From contig CAXTBW010000004.1 of assembly GCA_964242925.1 (NCBI GenBank), positions 1 to 64,000 on the forward strand: a DNA stretch of 64,000 nucleotides. The letters are read 5' to 3'. This document shows positions 1-8,687 of the stretch, piece after piece. A model generated the notes under the pieces. That model worked only from the letters and a program-made list of their open reading frames with translations. It had not been told where the DNA came from and did not search any database. The position numbers were made by a program, and so were the translations under genes. Position 1 is the stretch's first letter, and the number at the start of each line of letters is the position of its first letter. This DNA is from LMUY01 sp964242925. Its GTDB lineage: Bacteria > Pseudomonadota > Alphaproteobacteria > Acetobacterales > Acetobacteraceae.

Positions 1-376
1 CGAGATAGGTTCCGCCTTTCATGTCGTAGATGCCCGGCCCGTACAGCCGGTCCCCCTCCCGCCGCACCGGCAGGTCCGCCAGCGTGCCGATGGGGTGCAC
101 CGTGTCGAGATGGGCGAGGATGAGGATGCCGGGCGTGGTCTCAGGCGCCGCGTGCGGCAGCCGGGCGCGCACGCAGTCGCCAAGGCCCATGCGGCCGGCA
201 ATGCGCTCGATGCGGGCGCCGAGAAGGGCGAGGTCGCGGGAAGCGAGGTCGAGCATGCGGTTGACCGCGGGCGCGTCCCACGTGGGGGACTCGCAGGCGG
301 CCCATTCGGCGAGGCCGGCGGCGATGGTTTCGGGGTCGAAGGGGAGGGCCATCATGGTGGTCTCGGTGTCGTCCAT
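1..376 (-). CDS. M20 family metallopeptidase (glutamate carboxypeptidase-like), C-terminus beyond window
   Basis: Only the first 125 codons lie in the window; the gene runs off base 1. The translation starts MDDTETTMMALPFDPETI and contains HLDTVHPIG followed by GPGIYDMKGG. These are the metal-binding His-x-Asp and second-metal Asp motifs of the M20/CPG2 zinc peptidases, which remove C-terminal glutamate or similar residues from amino-acid conjugates. No signal peptide is visible, so it is probably cytoplasmic. The ATG at 374-376 was chosen because it gives the normal short N-terminal region before the first metal motif. Exact substrate cannot be judged from this fragment. Confidence 0.85.
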   Translation of the reverse strand, partial: MDDTETTMMALPFDPETIAAGLAEWAACESPTWDAPAVNRMLDLASRDLALLGARIERIAGRMGLGDCVRARLPHAAPETTPGILILAHLDTVHPIGTLADLPVRREGDRLYGPGIYDMKGGTYL

Positions 377-797
377 GCGCCGGGGCTCCGCTGCGATGCG
401 GGAGGGTGCACCGGGGTTGGGCGGGCGGCAAGGCAGTCGTATCGGGAGCGTTGCTCGCGCAGGATGGTGGGATGAGCGAGACCGCGGGAGCGGCGTCTGA
501 GGCGTCGGCGGTGCTGCGCAAGCACGAGGCCGCGCTACGCGCGCGCGATTGTCCTTCTTCGGCTTGGTGATCTGCCCGGCATCTCTGCACCACGCGGCCA
601 GCCCGTGACATCCAAACGTCTCCGCCTCGAGGGCGCACGCCGCAATTACCGACATTCAGTCGGCCGCTTTCATACCGAGATGGCGCCGCATTGTCGGCAG
701 GCGTGTCGAGCGGTGCGAAGGCCCGGTCTCGGACGGCTTGTCGATAGGATTTCAAATCCAGTCAGCGGTTTAGAGCCGCGAGTGTGCGATCAATGAC
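377..797. other. Gap of about 420 bp with no convincing gene
   Basis: No complete gene is recognised here. A 32-codon ORF at 472-570 on the + strand (MSETAGAASEASAVLRKHEA...) looks like the beginning of a protein that stops early, and may be a gene remnant. Bases from roughly 640 to 797 are visibly less GC-rich than the flanking genes. I see no tRNA fold, terminator or inverted repeat that I would defend. Confidence 0.4.
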
Positions 798-3062
798 CTA
801 ATCTGAAATATTCATCGCCCGCCAAACCCGCTCCGGCGTCAGCGGCATATCCACCGCCGTCACCCCCACCGCGCTCAGCGCGTCCAGCACCGCCGCCACC
901 ACCGCCGGCGGGGACGCGATCGCCCCCGACTGCCCAGCGCCCTTCACCCCCAGCGGATTGGCCGCGGTCGCCTCCCCCAGCAACAGCACGTCCAAATCCG
1001 GCAGGTCGTACGCGCGGGGTAGGCAGTAATCCATGAACGACCCGCTCATCAGTTGCCCGTCGTCGCCATACGCCACCCGCTCCGTCAGCGCCTGCCCGAT
1101 CCCCTGCGCAAGACCGCCCTGCACCTGGCCCAGCAACAGCATCGGGTTGATCACGGCCCCGAAATCGTCCGCGGCGGAATAGCGCAGCAGCCGCACCACG
1201 CCCGTCTCGCGGTCCACCTCCACCTCCGCCACGTGGCAGCCGTTCGGGAAGGTGATCCGGTCCAGCAGCGTCCAGTGATAGCTGTCCAACGCCTCGCCGG
1301 ACTCGGATGCCGCGCGCGCCACCTCCAGCAAGCCAACGCTGCGCTCCCCGGCGGCGAACCGGCCACCGGCGAACGCGACCTCCTCCTCCCGGGCCTGCAG
1401 CAGGCGCGCGGCGACGGGCGCCGCCTTGCCCAGCACAAGGCCGATCGCATCCACCAGCGCCGAGCCGCCCATGTGCAACGATCGCGCGCCGCCATGGCCG
1501 TTGCCGTCGCGCACGGTGCGCGTGTCGGCCTGCAGGAAGGCGAACGCCTCGATCGGCAGGCCCAGCCGGTCGGCGGCGATCTGCGGGAACACCGTCTCGT
1601 GCCCCTGCCCGTTCGACTGCGTGCCCAAAGCGAGCGACACCGTGCCGTCGGCGCGGAACCGCACCTCGGCGCCCTCGTTCGGCGCGCCGCGCGCTGTCTC
1701 GAGGAAGCAGGTGATGCCCAGCCCGCGCAGCCCGGCGGCGGCGGCGCGGCGGGCGGGGAAACCGGCGACGTCCGCCAACGCGAGCGCCGGGTCGATGTTG
1801 GCGGCGAACCGGCCGCAATCGATCGTGGTCGCCATCGGCGTGCGATGCGGGAACGAGCGCACCAGGTTGCGCCGCCGCAAATCCACCCGGTCGAACCCGG
1901 TCACCCGCGCGGCCTCGTCGATCAGCCGCTCCAGCAGGTAGTTGGCCTCGGGTTTCCCGGCGCCGCGGTACGCGTCGATCGGCACGGTGTTGGTGAACGC
2001 GCCGCGCACCGACATGCACACGGCGGGAATGTCGTAGCCGCTGCCCATCGCATTGCCCGGGGCGTTGGTGGAGCTGCCCGGCCCGCCGGTGGACATGGCG
2101 GCGCCGAGGTTGGCCACCGTCTCCACCTCCAGCGCCAGGAACCGCCCGTCCGCATCCAGCGCCAGGCGCGCGTGCGTGATGTTGTCGCGGCCGTGCGCGG
2201 TGGACACGAAATCCTCCCCATGGCCGGACAGCCAGCGCACCGGGCGGCCCATCGCGCGGGCGGCCCATAGCGCGACGACGTATTCGGGAAACAGCGGGTT
2301 CTTCACGCCGAAGCCGCCGCCTACGTCCGGGCACGCCACCTGCACCTGGTCCGGCGGCGCCCCCAGCACCCTCGCAAGGTCCCGCCTAATGCCGTGCACG
2401 CCCTGCCCGCTCAGCAGCAGGTCGAACACGCCGTCGTCGAACCGCGCGATGCAGCCGCGATGCTCCAGCGCCGCCACGATGATGCGGTTGTTGACCAGCT
2501 CCACCCGCGCCACGTGCGCCGCCGCCGCCAAGCCTGCCGCCACGGCCGCCGGGTCGCCCTTGCGGAACAGAAACGACTGGTTGTTCGGCACGCCCTCCCA
2601 CAGCAGCGGCGCGCCCGGCTCCAGCGCGGCGGCGGCGTCCACCACGCAGGGCAGCGGGTCGTAGTCGACCATCACCGCCTCCGCCGCGTCCTGCGCGTGG
2701 TAGGGCGTATCGGCCAACGCGAACGCCACCGGCTCGCCGACGTAGCGCACCCGGTCGGACGCCAGCGCGAACCGGTCGGGGACCAACATGGGCGACACCG
2801 TCGGGACCGCCGTGCTGCACGGGATCGGGCCCAGCCCGGCCAGGTCCGCCGCGGTGAACACGCCGGCCACGCCAGGCGCCGCGCGGGCTGCCGTCGCGTC
2901 GATGCCCAGCACCCGCGCATGCCCGTGCGGCGAGCGCACCAAATGAAGATGCAGCGCATCCGGCACGGGGATGTCGGCGACGTACCGGCCCGCGCCGGTG
3001 AGGAACCGGGCATCCTCCAGACGCCGCACAGATTGTCCAACCAGCCCGTTTGCGCTTGCCAT
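798..3062 (-). CDS. Xanthine dehydrogenase/CoxL-family molybdopterin-binding subunit
   Basis: Large (Mo-cofactor) subunit of the molybdenum hydroxylase family, 754 aa, the usual length for CoxL-like proteins. The N-terminus GQSVRRLEDARFLTGAG is typical of the family. Cofactor-binding motifs GGGFGVKNPLFPEY and AYRGAGKPEA are present. Near the C-terminus the active-site loop reads GVKGAGQSGAI, with Gln (about residue 711) where characterised enzymes have the catalytic Glu. No FAD subunit or 2Fe-2S subunit lies beside it. The ATG at 3062 was chosen because family similarity starts there; an upstream extension would run through the divergent hyuA start. It faces hyuAB, hinting at heterocycle or amide catabolism, but the substrate is unknown. 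Confidence 0.88.
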   Translation of the reverse strand: MASANGLVGQSVRRLEDARFLTGAGRYVADIPVPDALHLHLVRSPHGHARVLGIDATAARAAPGVAGVFTAADLAGLGPIPCSTAVPTVSPMLVPDRFALASDRVRYVGEPVAFALADTPYHAQDAAEAVMVDYDPLPCVVDAAAALEPGAPLLWEGVPNNQSFLFRKGDPAAVAAGLAAAAHVARVELVNNRIIVAALEHRGCIARFDDGVFDLLLSGQGVHGIRRDLARVLGAPPDQVQVACPDVGGGFGVKNPLFPEYVVALWAARAMGRPVRWLSGHGEDFVSTAHGRDNITHARLALDADGRFLALEVETVANLGAAMSTGGPGSSTNAPGNAMGSGYDIPAVCMSVRGAFTNTVPIDAYRGAGKPEANYLLERLIDEAARVTGFDRVDLRRRNLVRSFPHRTPMATTIDCGRFAANIDPALALADVAGFPARRAAAAGLRGLGITCFLETARGAPNEGAEVRFRADGTVSLALGTQSNGQGHETVFPQIAADRLGLPIEAFAFLQADTRTVRDGNGHGGARSLHMGGSALVDAIGLVLGKAAPVAARLLQAREEEVAFAGGRFAAGERSVGLLEVARAASESGEALDSYHWTLLDRITFPNGCHVAEVEVDRETGVVRLLRYSAADDFGAVINPMLLLGQVQGGLAQGIGQALTERVAYGDDGQLMSGSFMDYCLPRAYDLPDLDVLLLGEATAANPLGVKGAGQSGAIASPPAVVAAVLDALSAVGVTAVDMPLTPERVWRAMNISD

Positions 3063-3105
3063 GCCGCAACCATGGCCTGACACTCGCGCCCGTGAAAGAC
3101 CAACT

Positions 3106-5160
3106 TTGACGCACTGGCTCGGCATCGACATCGGCGGCACCTTCACCGACTTGGTGCTGCACGAAACCGCCACCGGCGCCAGCGCCAGCCTGAAGGTGCT
3201 GACCACCCACGGCGACCCGCAACGCGCCGTGCTGGACGCGGCAGCCGCGATGCTGCGGCAGGAGGGGCTGCAAGCGGGCGCCATCACCCGCGTGGTGCAC
3301 GCCACCACCCTGCTCACCAACGCGCTGATCGAGCGTCGCGGCGCCGTCACCGGGCTGCTGACCACGGCCGGGTTCCGCGACACGCTGGAGATCGGCCGCG
3401 AGCGCAAATACGACCTCTACGACATCGCCATCGAGAACCCGGCCCCACTCGTGCCGCGCGCGCTGCGGCAGGAAGTGGCGGAGCGGATCGGCGCCCATGG
3501 CGAGGTGATCCTGCCGCTCGACACCGCCGACCTGCGCGCCAAGCTGGAGGTGTTGCAGGCGGCCGGCGTTGCCTCCATCGCCATCATGTTCCTGCACGCC
3601 TACGCCGACCCGGCGCACGAGCAATCCGCCGCGCGCGCCATCGCCGGCTGGGCGCCGGGGCTGCCCGTCACCGCGTCGCACGAGGTGGCGCCCGAGATGC
3701 GGGAGTTCGAGCGCGTCTCCACCACCGTCGCCAGCGCCTACGTCAAGCCGCTCGCCGCGCGCTACCTGGCGGGGCTGTCGGACGGGCTGGCCGCGCTGGG
3801 CATCACGGCGCCGCTGCTGCTGATGCTGTCGAACGGCGGGCTGACGCATGTGGCGGAGGTGGTGCGCAACCCGGTGCAGATGCTCGAATCCGGCCCGGCC
3901 GCCGGCGCGCTGGCGGCTGCGTTCTTCGGCCGGCGGGACGATTGCCGCCAGCTGCTGGGCTTCGACATGGGGGGGACTACGGCCAAGCTGAGCCTGGTGG
4001 AGGACGGCGAGCCGCTCATCGCCTACGGCTTCGAAGCCGGGCGGCAGAAACGGTTCATGGAGGGCAGCGGCCTGCCGATCCGCATCAGCGCGGTGGAGCT
4101 GATCGAGATCGGCGCCGGCGGCGGCAGCATCGCGCGGGCGGACGCTCTGGGCCTGCTGAAGGTCGGGCCGGACAGCGCCGGGTCGGAGCCGGGGCCGGCC
4201 TGCTACGGGCTCGGGGGCGCGCAGCCGACCGTCACCGACGCGAACCTGCTGCTGGGCTACCTGAACCCGGACTACTTCGCTGGCGGCAGCATCGCCATCG
4301 ACGTGGCGGCCGCGGATGCGGCGGTGCGCGGCCTGGCGGATAGGCTGGGCCTGACGCGGGAGGCGGCCGCCGCCGGCATCCACACGCTGGTGAACGAGAC
4401 CATGGCCGGCGCCGCCCGGGTGCACATCGCCGAGCACGGGCGGGACCCGCGCCAGTTCGCCCTGCTGGTCACGGGGGGCGGCGGCCCCGTGCATGGCGAC
4501 GGCGTCGCGCGACGACTCGGCATCACCCGGCTGATCTGCCCGCCCTCGCCCGGCGTCGCTTCCGCCTGGGGGCTGCTGGTGGCGCCGGCGCGGGTGGACC
4601 GGATGCGCACGATCGACGTCTCGCTTGCCAACGGCGATCTAACTGCGCTGGAGGCGGTGTTCGCCGCGCTGGAGGACGACGCGCGCCAGGTGGTGGCCGG
4701 CGCGGTGGCGGGCGACGTCCAGGTGCACCGCGCGGCGGACGGGCGCTACGCCGGCCAAGGGTTCGCGCTGACGGTGCCGCTGCCACCCGGGCCGTACCAC
4801 GACGCCGCTCCGCTGGCGGCCGCGTTCGAAGCCGAATACGCTCGTAAGTTCGCCCGCTCGCCGCCGGACGTGACGCTGGAGTTCGTCGCCGCCCGCGTGT
4901 CCGTCCGCACTGCGGCGCAGGAGGGCGGGTTGGCCGCGCCGCCACCCGGCAAGGGCGCGGACGCCGCGCTGAAAGGCCGCCGTCCGGCCTGGTTCGGCGG
5001 CTTTGTGGAAACCCCCGTCTACGACCGCGCGCGGCTGGGCGAACGCGATCAGTTCGACGGCCCGGCGCTGGTGGAGGACCCGGGGTCCACCCTCGTCGTC
5101 GGCCCCGGCGCTCATTGCCGCGTCAGCCGCAGCGGCAGCATCCTGGTGGAACTGAAATGA
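3106..5160 (+). CDS. hyuA: Hydantoinase/oxoprolinase subunit A (HyuA family)
   Basis: ATP-dependent hydantoinase/5-oxoprolinase/acetone-carboxylase beta-subunit family, 684 aa, normal length. The N-terminal ASKHA phosphate-binding motif LGIDIGGTFTDLVLHE and the second DMGGTTAKLSLVEDG are both present, as is the conserved GAGGGSIA stretch. Subunit A is expected to activate the cyclic amide with ATP before hydrolysis by subunit B. The TTG at 3106 is preferred because it sits just before the conserved N-terminus with a GAAAGA upstream; an ATG at 3061 is the alternative and would overlap the divergent gene. Its stop overlaps the hyuB start by 4 bases (ATGA), so the two are translationally coupled. 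Confidence 0.9.
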   Translation: MTHWLGIDIGGTFTDLVLHETATGASASLKVLTTHGDPQRAVLDAAAAMLRQEGLQAGAITRVVHATTLLTNALIERRGAVTGLLTTAGFRDTLEIGRERKYDLYDIAIENPAPLVPRALRQEVAERIGAHGEVILPLDTADLRAKLEVLQAAGVASIAIMFLHAYADPAHEQSAARAIAGWAPGLPVTASHEVAPEMREFERVSTTVASAYVKPLAARYLAGLSDGLAALGITAPLLLMLSNGGLTHVAEVVRNPVQMLESGPAAGALAAAFFGRRDDCRQLLGFDMGGTTAKLSLVEDGEPLIAYGFEAGRQKRFMEGSGLPIRISAVELIEIGAGGGSIARADALGLLKVGPDSAGSEPGPACYGLGGAQPTVTDANLLLGYLNPDYFAGGSIAIDVAAADAAVRGLADRLGLTREAAAAGIHTLVNETMAGAARVHIAEHGRDPRQFALLVTGGGGPVHGDGVARRLGITRLICPPSPGVASAWGLLVAPARVDRMRTIDVSLANGDLTALEAVFAALEDDARQVVAGAVAGDVQVHRAADGRYAGQGFALTVPLPPGPYHDAAPLAAAFEAEYARKFARSPPDVTLEFVAARVSVRTAAQEGGLAAPPPGKGADAALKGRRPAWFGGFVETPVYDRARLGERDQFDGPALVEDPGSTLVVGPGAHCRVSRSGSILVELK

Positions 5161-6776
5161 ACCTGGACGCCGTCACGGTCGAGATCATGTGGACCCGGCT
5201 CGTCTCCATCGTGGATGAGGCGGCCAAGGTGATCGCGCGCACCGCGTTCTCCACCCTGTCCAACGACGCCAACGACTACGCCTGCGTGCTGACCGACGCG
5301 GCCGGCGCCTCGTTGGCGCAGAACACCTACGGCATCCCCTCGTTCATCGCGACCCTGCCCGCCACCGTGCGCCACCTGCTGGCCGAGGCGGGCGCCGACG
5401 CCATGCGCGACGGCGACGTGTGGATGACCAACGACCCGTGGATCGGCACCGGTCACCTGCCAGATGTGTGCCTGATCAAGCCGCTGTTCCGCGCCGGGCG
5501 TTTGGTCGCGTTCGCCGCGGCCTGCTCCCACGTGCCGGACATCGGCGGCCAGGTGCGCTCCATCGCGCCGCGCGACTTGTTCGAGGAGGGGCTGCACATC
5601 CCGCTGGTGCCGTTCCTGCGCGCGGGCGAGCCGGACTCGCTGCTGGTCAAGCTGATCCGCACCAACGTGCGCACGCCGGACCAGACCATGGGCGACGTGT
5701 GGGCGCAGGTGGCCGCGCTGGAGGTGATCGCCGCGCGCCTTGGCCAGCTGATGGGCGACTACGCGCTGGAAGGGCTGGAGGCGCTGGCCAGTGAAATCTT
5801 CGGCCGCTCCGAACGCGCGATGCGGGCGGCGATCCGGACGGTGCCGGATGGCGTCTACCGGTTCGCGATGCAAACGGACGGGATGCCCGGCATGCAGGCG
5901 CCGTTCACCCTGGCGCTGGCCTTGACGGTGGCGGACGGCGAGATTCACGCCGACTACGCCGGAACCACGGCGCAGCAGCCCTGCGCGATCAACTGCCCGC
6001 TGACCTACACCTACGCAATGACCGCCTACGCCGTGCGCTGCGCCCTGCTGCCGGACCTGCCGAACAACGAGGGCATGTTCCGCCCCGTCCGCGTCACTGC
6101 GCCCGAGCGGTCGTTGCTTAACCCGCTATTTCCGGCGGCGGTCGGGGGACGGGCGGCGACCGGGCATTACGTCCCCGTGCTGGTGTTCGGCGCGCTGCAC
6201 GACGCGTTGCCCGGCCGCGTGATGGCGGCGCCTGGCTCGCCGCTGTGGAACATGACGCTAATCGGCGAAGCGGCGGGCGGGCGGTACGCGTGCGTGATGT
6301 TCTTCAACGGCGGCCTGGGCGGGCGTGCCGCGGGCGACGGGGTAAGCTGCCTGTCGTGGCCGAGCAACATCTCCACCACGCCGGTCGAGGTGGCTGAGCG
6401 CGCCGCCCCCGTGCTGGTGCGCTACAAGCGGTTGGTTTCCGGTTCCGGCGGCGCGGGGGCGCATCGCGGCGGGTTGGGGCAGGAAGCGCTGGTGGAACTG
6501 CGCGGCGACGCGTCGGCGTATTTCATGACCGAGCGCACTCTCATTGCGGCGCCCGGCCTTGGGGGCGGCGAGGCTGGCGGGCTAGGCGCCGTGATCATCG
6601 ATGGCGAGCCCGCAGACCCGCGGCGGCCGCACCATCTGCGCGCCGGGTCGACGGTGCTGGTGCGCACGCCCGGCGGCGGCGGCTATGGGCCGGCATCGGC
6701 GCGGGAGGCGTCCGCCGCCGAACGGGACCGCACGCACGGCTACGTTCTATTTCCTTCTCCCTCTCCCGCCCGCTAG
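5157..6776 (+). CDS. hyuB: Hydantoinase/oxoprolinase subunit B (HyuB family)
   Basis: Partner of the preceding gene, 539 aa. It opens with LDAVTVEIMWTRLVSIVDEA and continues with TAFSTLSNDANDYACV and WMTNDPWIGTGHLPDV, all hallmarks of HyuB/oxoprolinase-B proteins. The C-terminal RTPGGGGYG is the standard family ending. Together with subunit A it should open a hydantoin, oxoproline or related lactam in the cytoplasm; which substrate cannot be told from sequence. The start is fixed by the ATGA overlap with hyuA. The gene ends 21 bp before a convergent gene. Confidence 0.9.
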   Translation: MNLDAVTVEIMWTRLVSIVDEAAKVIARTAFSTLSNDANDYACVLTDAAGASLAQNTYGIPSFIATLPATVRHLLAEAGADAMRDGDVWMTNDPWIGTGHLPDVCLIKPLFRAGRLVAFAAACSHVPDIGGQVRSIAPRDLFEEGLHIPLVPFLRAGEPDSLLVKLIRTNVRTPDQTMGDVWAQVAALEVIAARLGQLMGDYALEGLEALASEIFGRSERAMRAAIRTVPDGVYRFAMQTDGMPGMQAPFTLALALTVADGEIHADYAGTTAQQPCAINCPLTYTYAMTAYAVRCALLPDLPNNEGMFRPVRVTAPERSLLNPLFPAAVGGRAATGHYVPVLVFGALHDALPGRVMAAPGSPLWNMTLIGEAAGGRYACVMFFNGGLGGRAAGDGVSCLSWPSNISTTPVEVAERAAPVLVRYKRLVSGSGGAGAHRGGLGQEALVELRGDASAYFMTERTLIAAPGLGGGEAGGLGAVIIDGEPADPRRPHHLRAGSTVLVRTPGGGGYGPASAREASAAERDRTHGYVLFPSPSPAR

Positions 6777-6797
6777 AGAGAGAGAGGATACCCCGCC

Positions 6798-7478
6798 CTA
6801 ATCGGTGGACTTGCCTTCGATCGCCTTTCCGTCGCGCGCCTTGACGAAGGTCTGCGGTGGCGCGGCCGGCGCGGGACGGTCGGTGGCGAACGGCTGCGGC
6901 ACGGCGGCGGCCGCCGGCGGGCTGTACGGCTGGGCGTCGCGCGCATAGTCGAACGGGGTTTCCCCATCGCGCGCCGCCGAGCGCAACACGCAGCGCACCA
7001 TCTCGCCCATCACGGCGCTGTTGCCGCGCAGCGAGGCGGTCCAGGGCGCGGCCGTGCCGGCGTCGAACGTAACCAGCATCGTGTCGGAAGCGGTGAAATC
7101 GTGGATGAACGCGCGGACCTTCGGGCGCAGCACGTAGAACTCCAGGATGTCGGACCGGGCGCTGGCCTTGCCGAGCACGTTCCAGCGCTGCCCGTCCAGC
7201 ACCACCGTCACGGGCGCCTGCACGCCGGCCGGGATGGCCCACCCGACATGAAACAGCTGCACCGTCAGGAAATCCTGCCCGTAAAACCATTTCAGCAGGA
7301 AGCTGCCCGCCACGCGGCCGGAGCCGAAATTGGTCTGCAGCCCGCAGACCGGCGAGCCATTGTCGGCCGAGCCGCCGAACGCCCGCCAGAAGCCGGACGT
7401 GGCCAGGGTGCCCGTTTCGGCCCGGGCGCCGGCGCCGATAGCGATCAGTCCGGTGAGCGCCAGAACGAGTTTCCGCAT
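6798..7478 (-). CDS. Secreted protein of unknown function
   Basis: 226 aa. I do not recognise a family. The first about 20 residues (MRKLVLALTGLIAIGAGARA) form a clear Sec signal peptide with an A-x-A cleavage site, so the mature protein is probably periplasmic. The body has two widely spaced cysteines (SPVCGLQTN and VRCVLRS) that could form a disulfide after export, and regular hydrophobic alternation suggesting beta structure. The last 50 residues are Pro/Ala-rich and probably disordered. It is convergent with hyuB (21 bp gap) and monocistronic. Function cannot be assigned. Confidence 0.75.
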   Translation of the reverse strand: MRKLVLALTGLIAIGAGARAETGTLATSGFWRAFGGSADNGSPVCGLQTNFGSGRVAGSFLLKWFYGQDFLTVQLFHVGWAIPAGVQAPVTVVLDGQRWNVLGKASARSDILEFYVLRPKVRAFIHDFTASDTMLVTFDAGTAAPWTASLRGNSAVMGEMVRCVLRSAARDGETPFDYARDAQPYSPPAAAAVPQPFATDRPAPAAPPQTFVKARDGKAIEGKSTD

Positions 7479-7567
7479 GGATGGTCCCTCGGCATGAATC
7501 GCCAGGACGCTAGCGCCCGAACCGGGTCCTCAACAAGCGGATTTGATGCTGCGGCGGCCCGTAAGCC

Positions 7568-7736
7568 CGTCATGCCAGGGCGGAGCAGCCTGAAGGTTCC
7601 GACAGCGCAGCCGGTGGAATGGCTGCGAAGGGTTGACCCTGGTATCCACGGGCCGCGATAGATGACGTGGCTTCCAGTTGGCGCTATCGGGTGCGATTGG
7701 ACGCCCTGGATACCACCGGCGAGCCCCGGCGTGACG
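7568..7736. repeat. Dispersed palindromic element, family A (degenerate copy)
   Basis: Begins CGTCATGCCAGGG and ends CCCCGGCGTGACG, with internal TTGACCCTGGTATCCACGG. This is the layout of the other family A copies in this window (outer GTCATG.../...TGACG arms with GGATCAAG-like and CCACGG cores). It lies between a secreted-protein gene and a dehydrogenase stop codon. Non-coding. Confidence 0.5.
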
Positions 7737-7739
7737 AGA

Positions 7740-8687
7740 CTACGAGCCCGGGACCGGCGTCAGCACCGGTTCCCCCGCGAAATGCGCCGCCAGATTGCGC
7801 AGCACCAGCGCCATCGTCGCGGCCACCGACTCGGGGGACCGCCCGGCCATGTGCGGCGTGATCAGCACGTTAGGCAGCGCCCGCAATGCGTCCGGAACCA
7901 CCGGCTCCCCGTCCACCACGTCCAGCGCCGCGCCCGCCAAGCGGCCCTCGCGCAACGCCGAGACCAGCGCGTCCGTGTCCACCACGGAGCCGCGGCCGAC
8001 GTTCACCAGCCAGCCGTGCGGGCCCAGCGCGTCCATCTCCGCGGCGCCAATCATGTGCCGCGTGCCGGCGCCGCCGGGCAGCACGATGAGCAGGATGTCC
8101 GACGCCTCCGCCAACGCCAACGGCGAGGCGGCATAGGCGTGCCCTACGCCCTCCAGCTGCCGGCGGTTATGGTAGCTGATGGGCATGTCGAACGCGGCGC
8201 AACGCCGGGCGATCCGCCGCCCGATATCGCCCAGGCCCAGGATGCCGACGCGCTTGCCGCACAGCGTCGGCCGCATCGTGTCGCCCTGCCGCCAGCCGCC
8301 GGCGCGCACCACGGCGTCGTTGCCGCGGATGTCGCGCACCAGGGCCAGCATCAGCGCCATCGTGTGGTCCGCCACGGAGTCCGCGTTCGTCCCGGGGCCA
8401 TGCGTGACCACGATCCCGCGGGCGCGCGCTGCGGCCAGGTCCACGCCCTCGTGGCCGACGCCCTGCGCGCAGATGATGCCCAGGTTGGGCAGCGCCGCAA
8501 TCAGCTCGGCGGGGATCGGCGTCGTCCCGTTGGTGAGGATGGCGCGGATCGTCGCGCCATGCTCAGCCGCCAGCGCCATGCGCCCGTCATGCGTCAGCGA
8601 CTGGTGCACCATGTAGTGCTGCTGCAAACGCGCGAAACTCAGCGGCGCCGGCTCGATCGCCACCAGCACCGCGGGGTCAGCCTGCAT
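7740..8687 (-). CDS. D-isomer-specific 2-hydroxyacid dehydrogenase, NAD-dependent
   Basis: 315 aa. Rossmann motif GILGLGDIG sits in the middle domain. The catalytic Arg is in NVGRGSVVDTD, the Glu in DVVDGEPVVPD and the His in ITPHMAG, giving the complete Arg-Glu-His set of the family. It should reduce a 2-keto acid to the D-2-hydroxy acid, or the reverse. The start codon overlaps the stop of the upstream aminotransferase by one base (TGATG), so the pair is coupled. A plausible route is aminotransferase-made keto acid reduced by this enzyme, which is inference. The closest look is to glyoxylate/hydroxypyruvate-type reductases, without firm assignment. Confidence 0.88.
   Translation of the reverse strand: MQADPAVLVAIEPAPLSFARLQQHYMVHQSLTHDGRMALAAEHGATIRAILTNGTTPIPAELIAALPNLGIICAQGVGHEGVDLAAARARGIVVTHGPGTNADSVADHTMALMLALVRDIRGNDAVVRAGGWRQGDTMRPTLCGKRVGILGLGDIGRRIARRCAAFDMPISYHNRRQLEGVGHAYAASPLALAEASDILLIVLPGGAGTRHMIGAAEMDALGPHGWLVNVGRGSVVDTDALVSALREGRLAGAALDVVDGEPVVPDALRALPNVLITPHMAGRSPESVAATMALVLRNLAAHFAGEPVLTPVPGS

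Noticed and set aside
720..790. tRNA-like TTCAAATCC stretch
   Set aside because: No cloverleaf can be built around it: no anticodon arm, D-arm or acceptor pairing of proper length.
1053..2270. A 405-codon open frame on the + strand opposite the Mo subunit
   Set aside because: No recognisable motif and Gln/Arg/His-rich composition typical of the reverse frame of GC-rich genes.
2386..4494. A 702-codon open frame on the - strand across hyuA
   Set aside because: No motifs, biased Arg/Gly/Ala content, and it lies opposite the well-supported hyuA and the Mo subunit.
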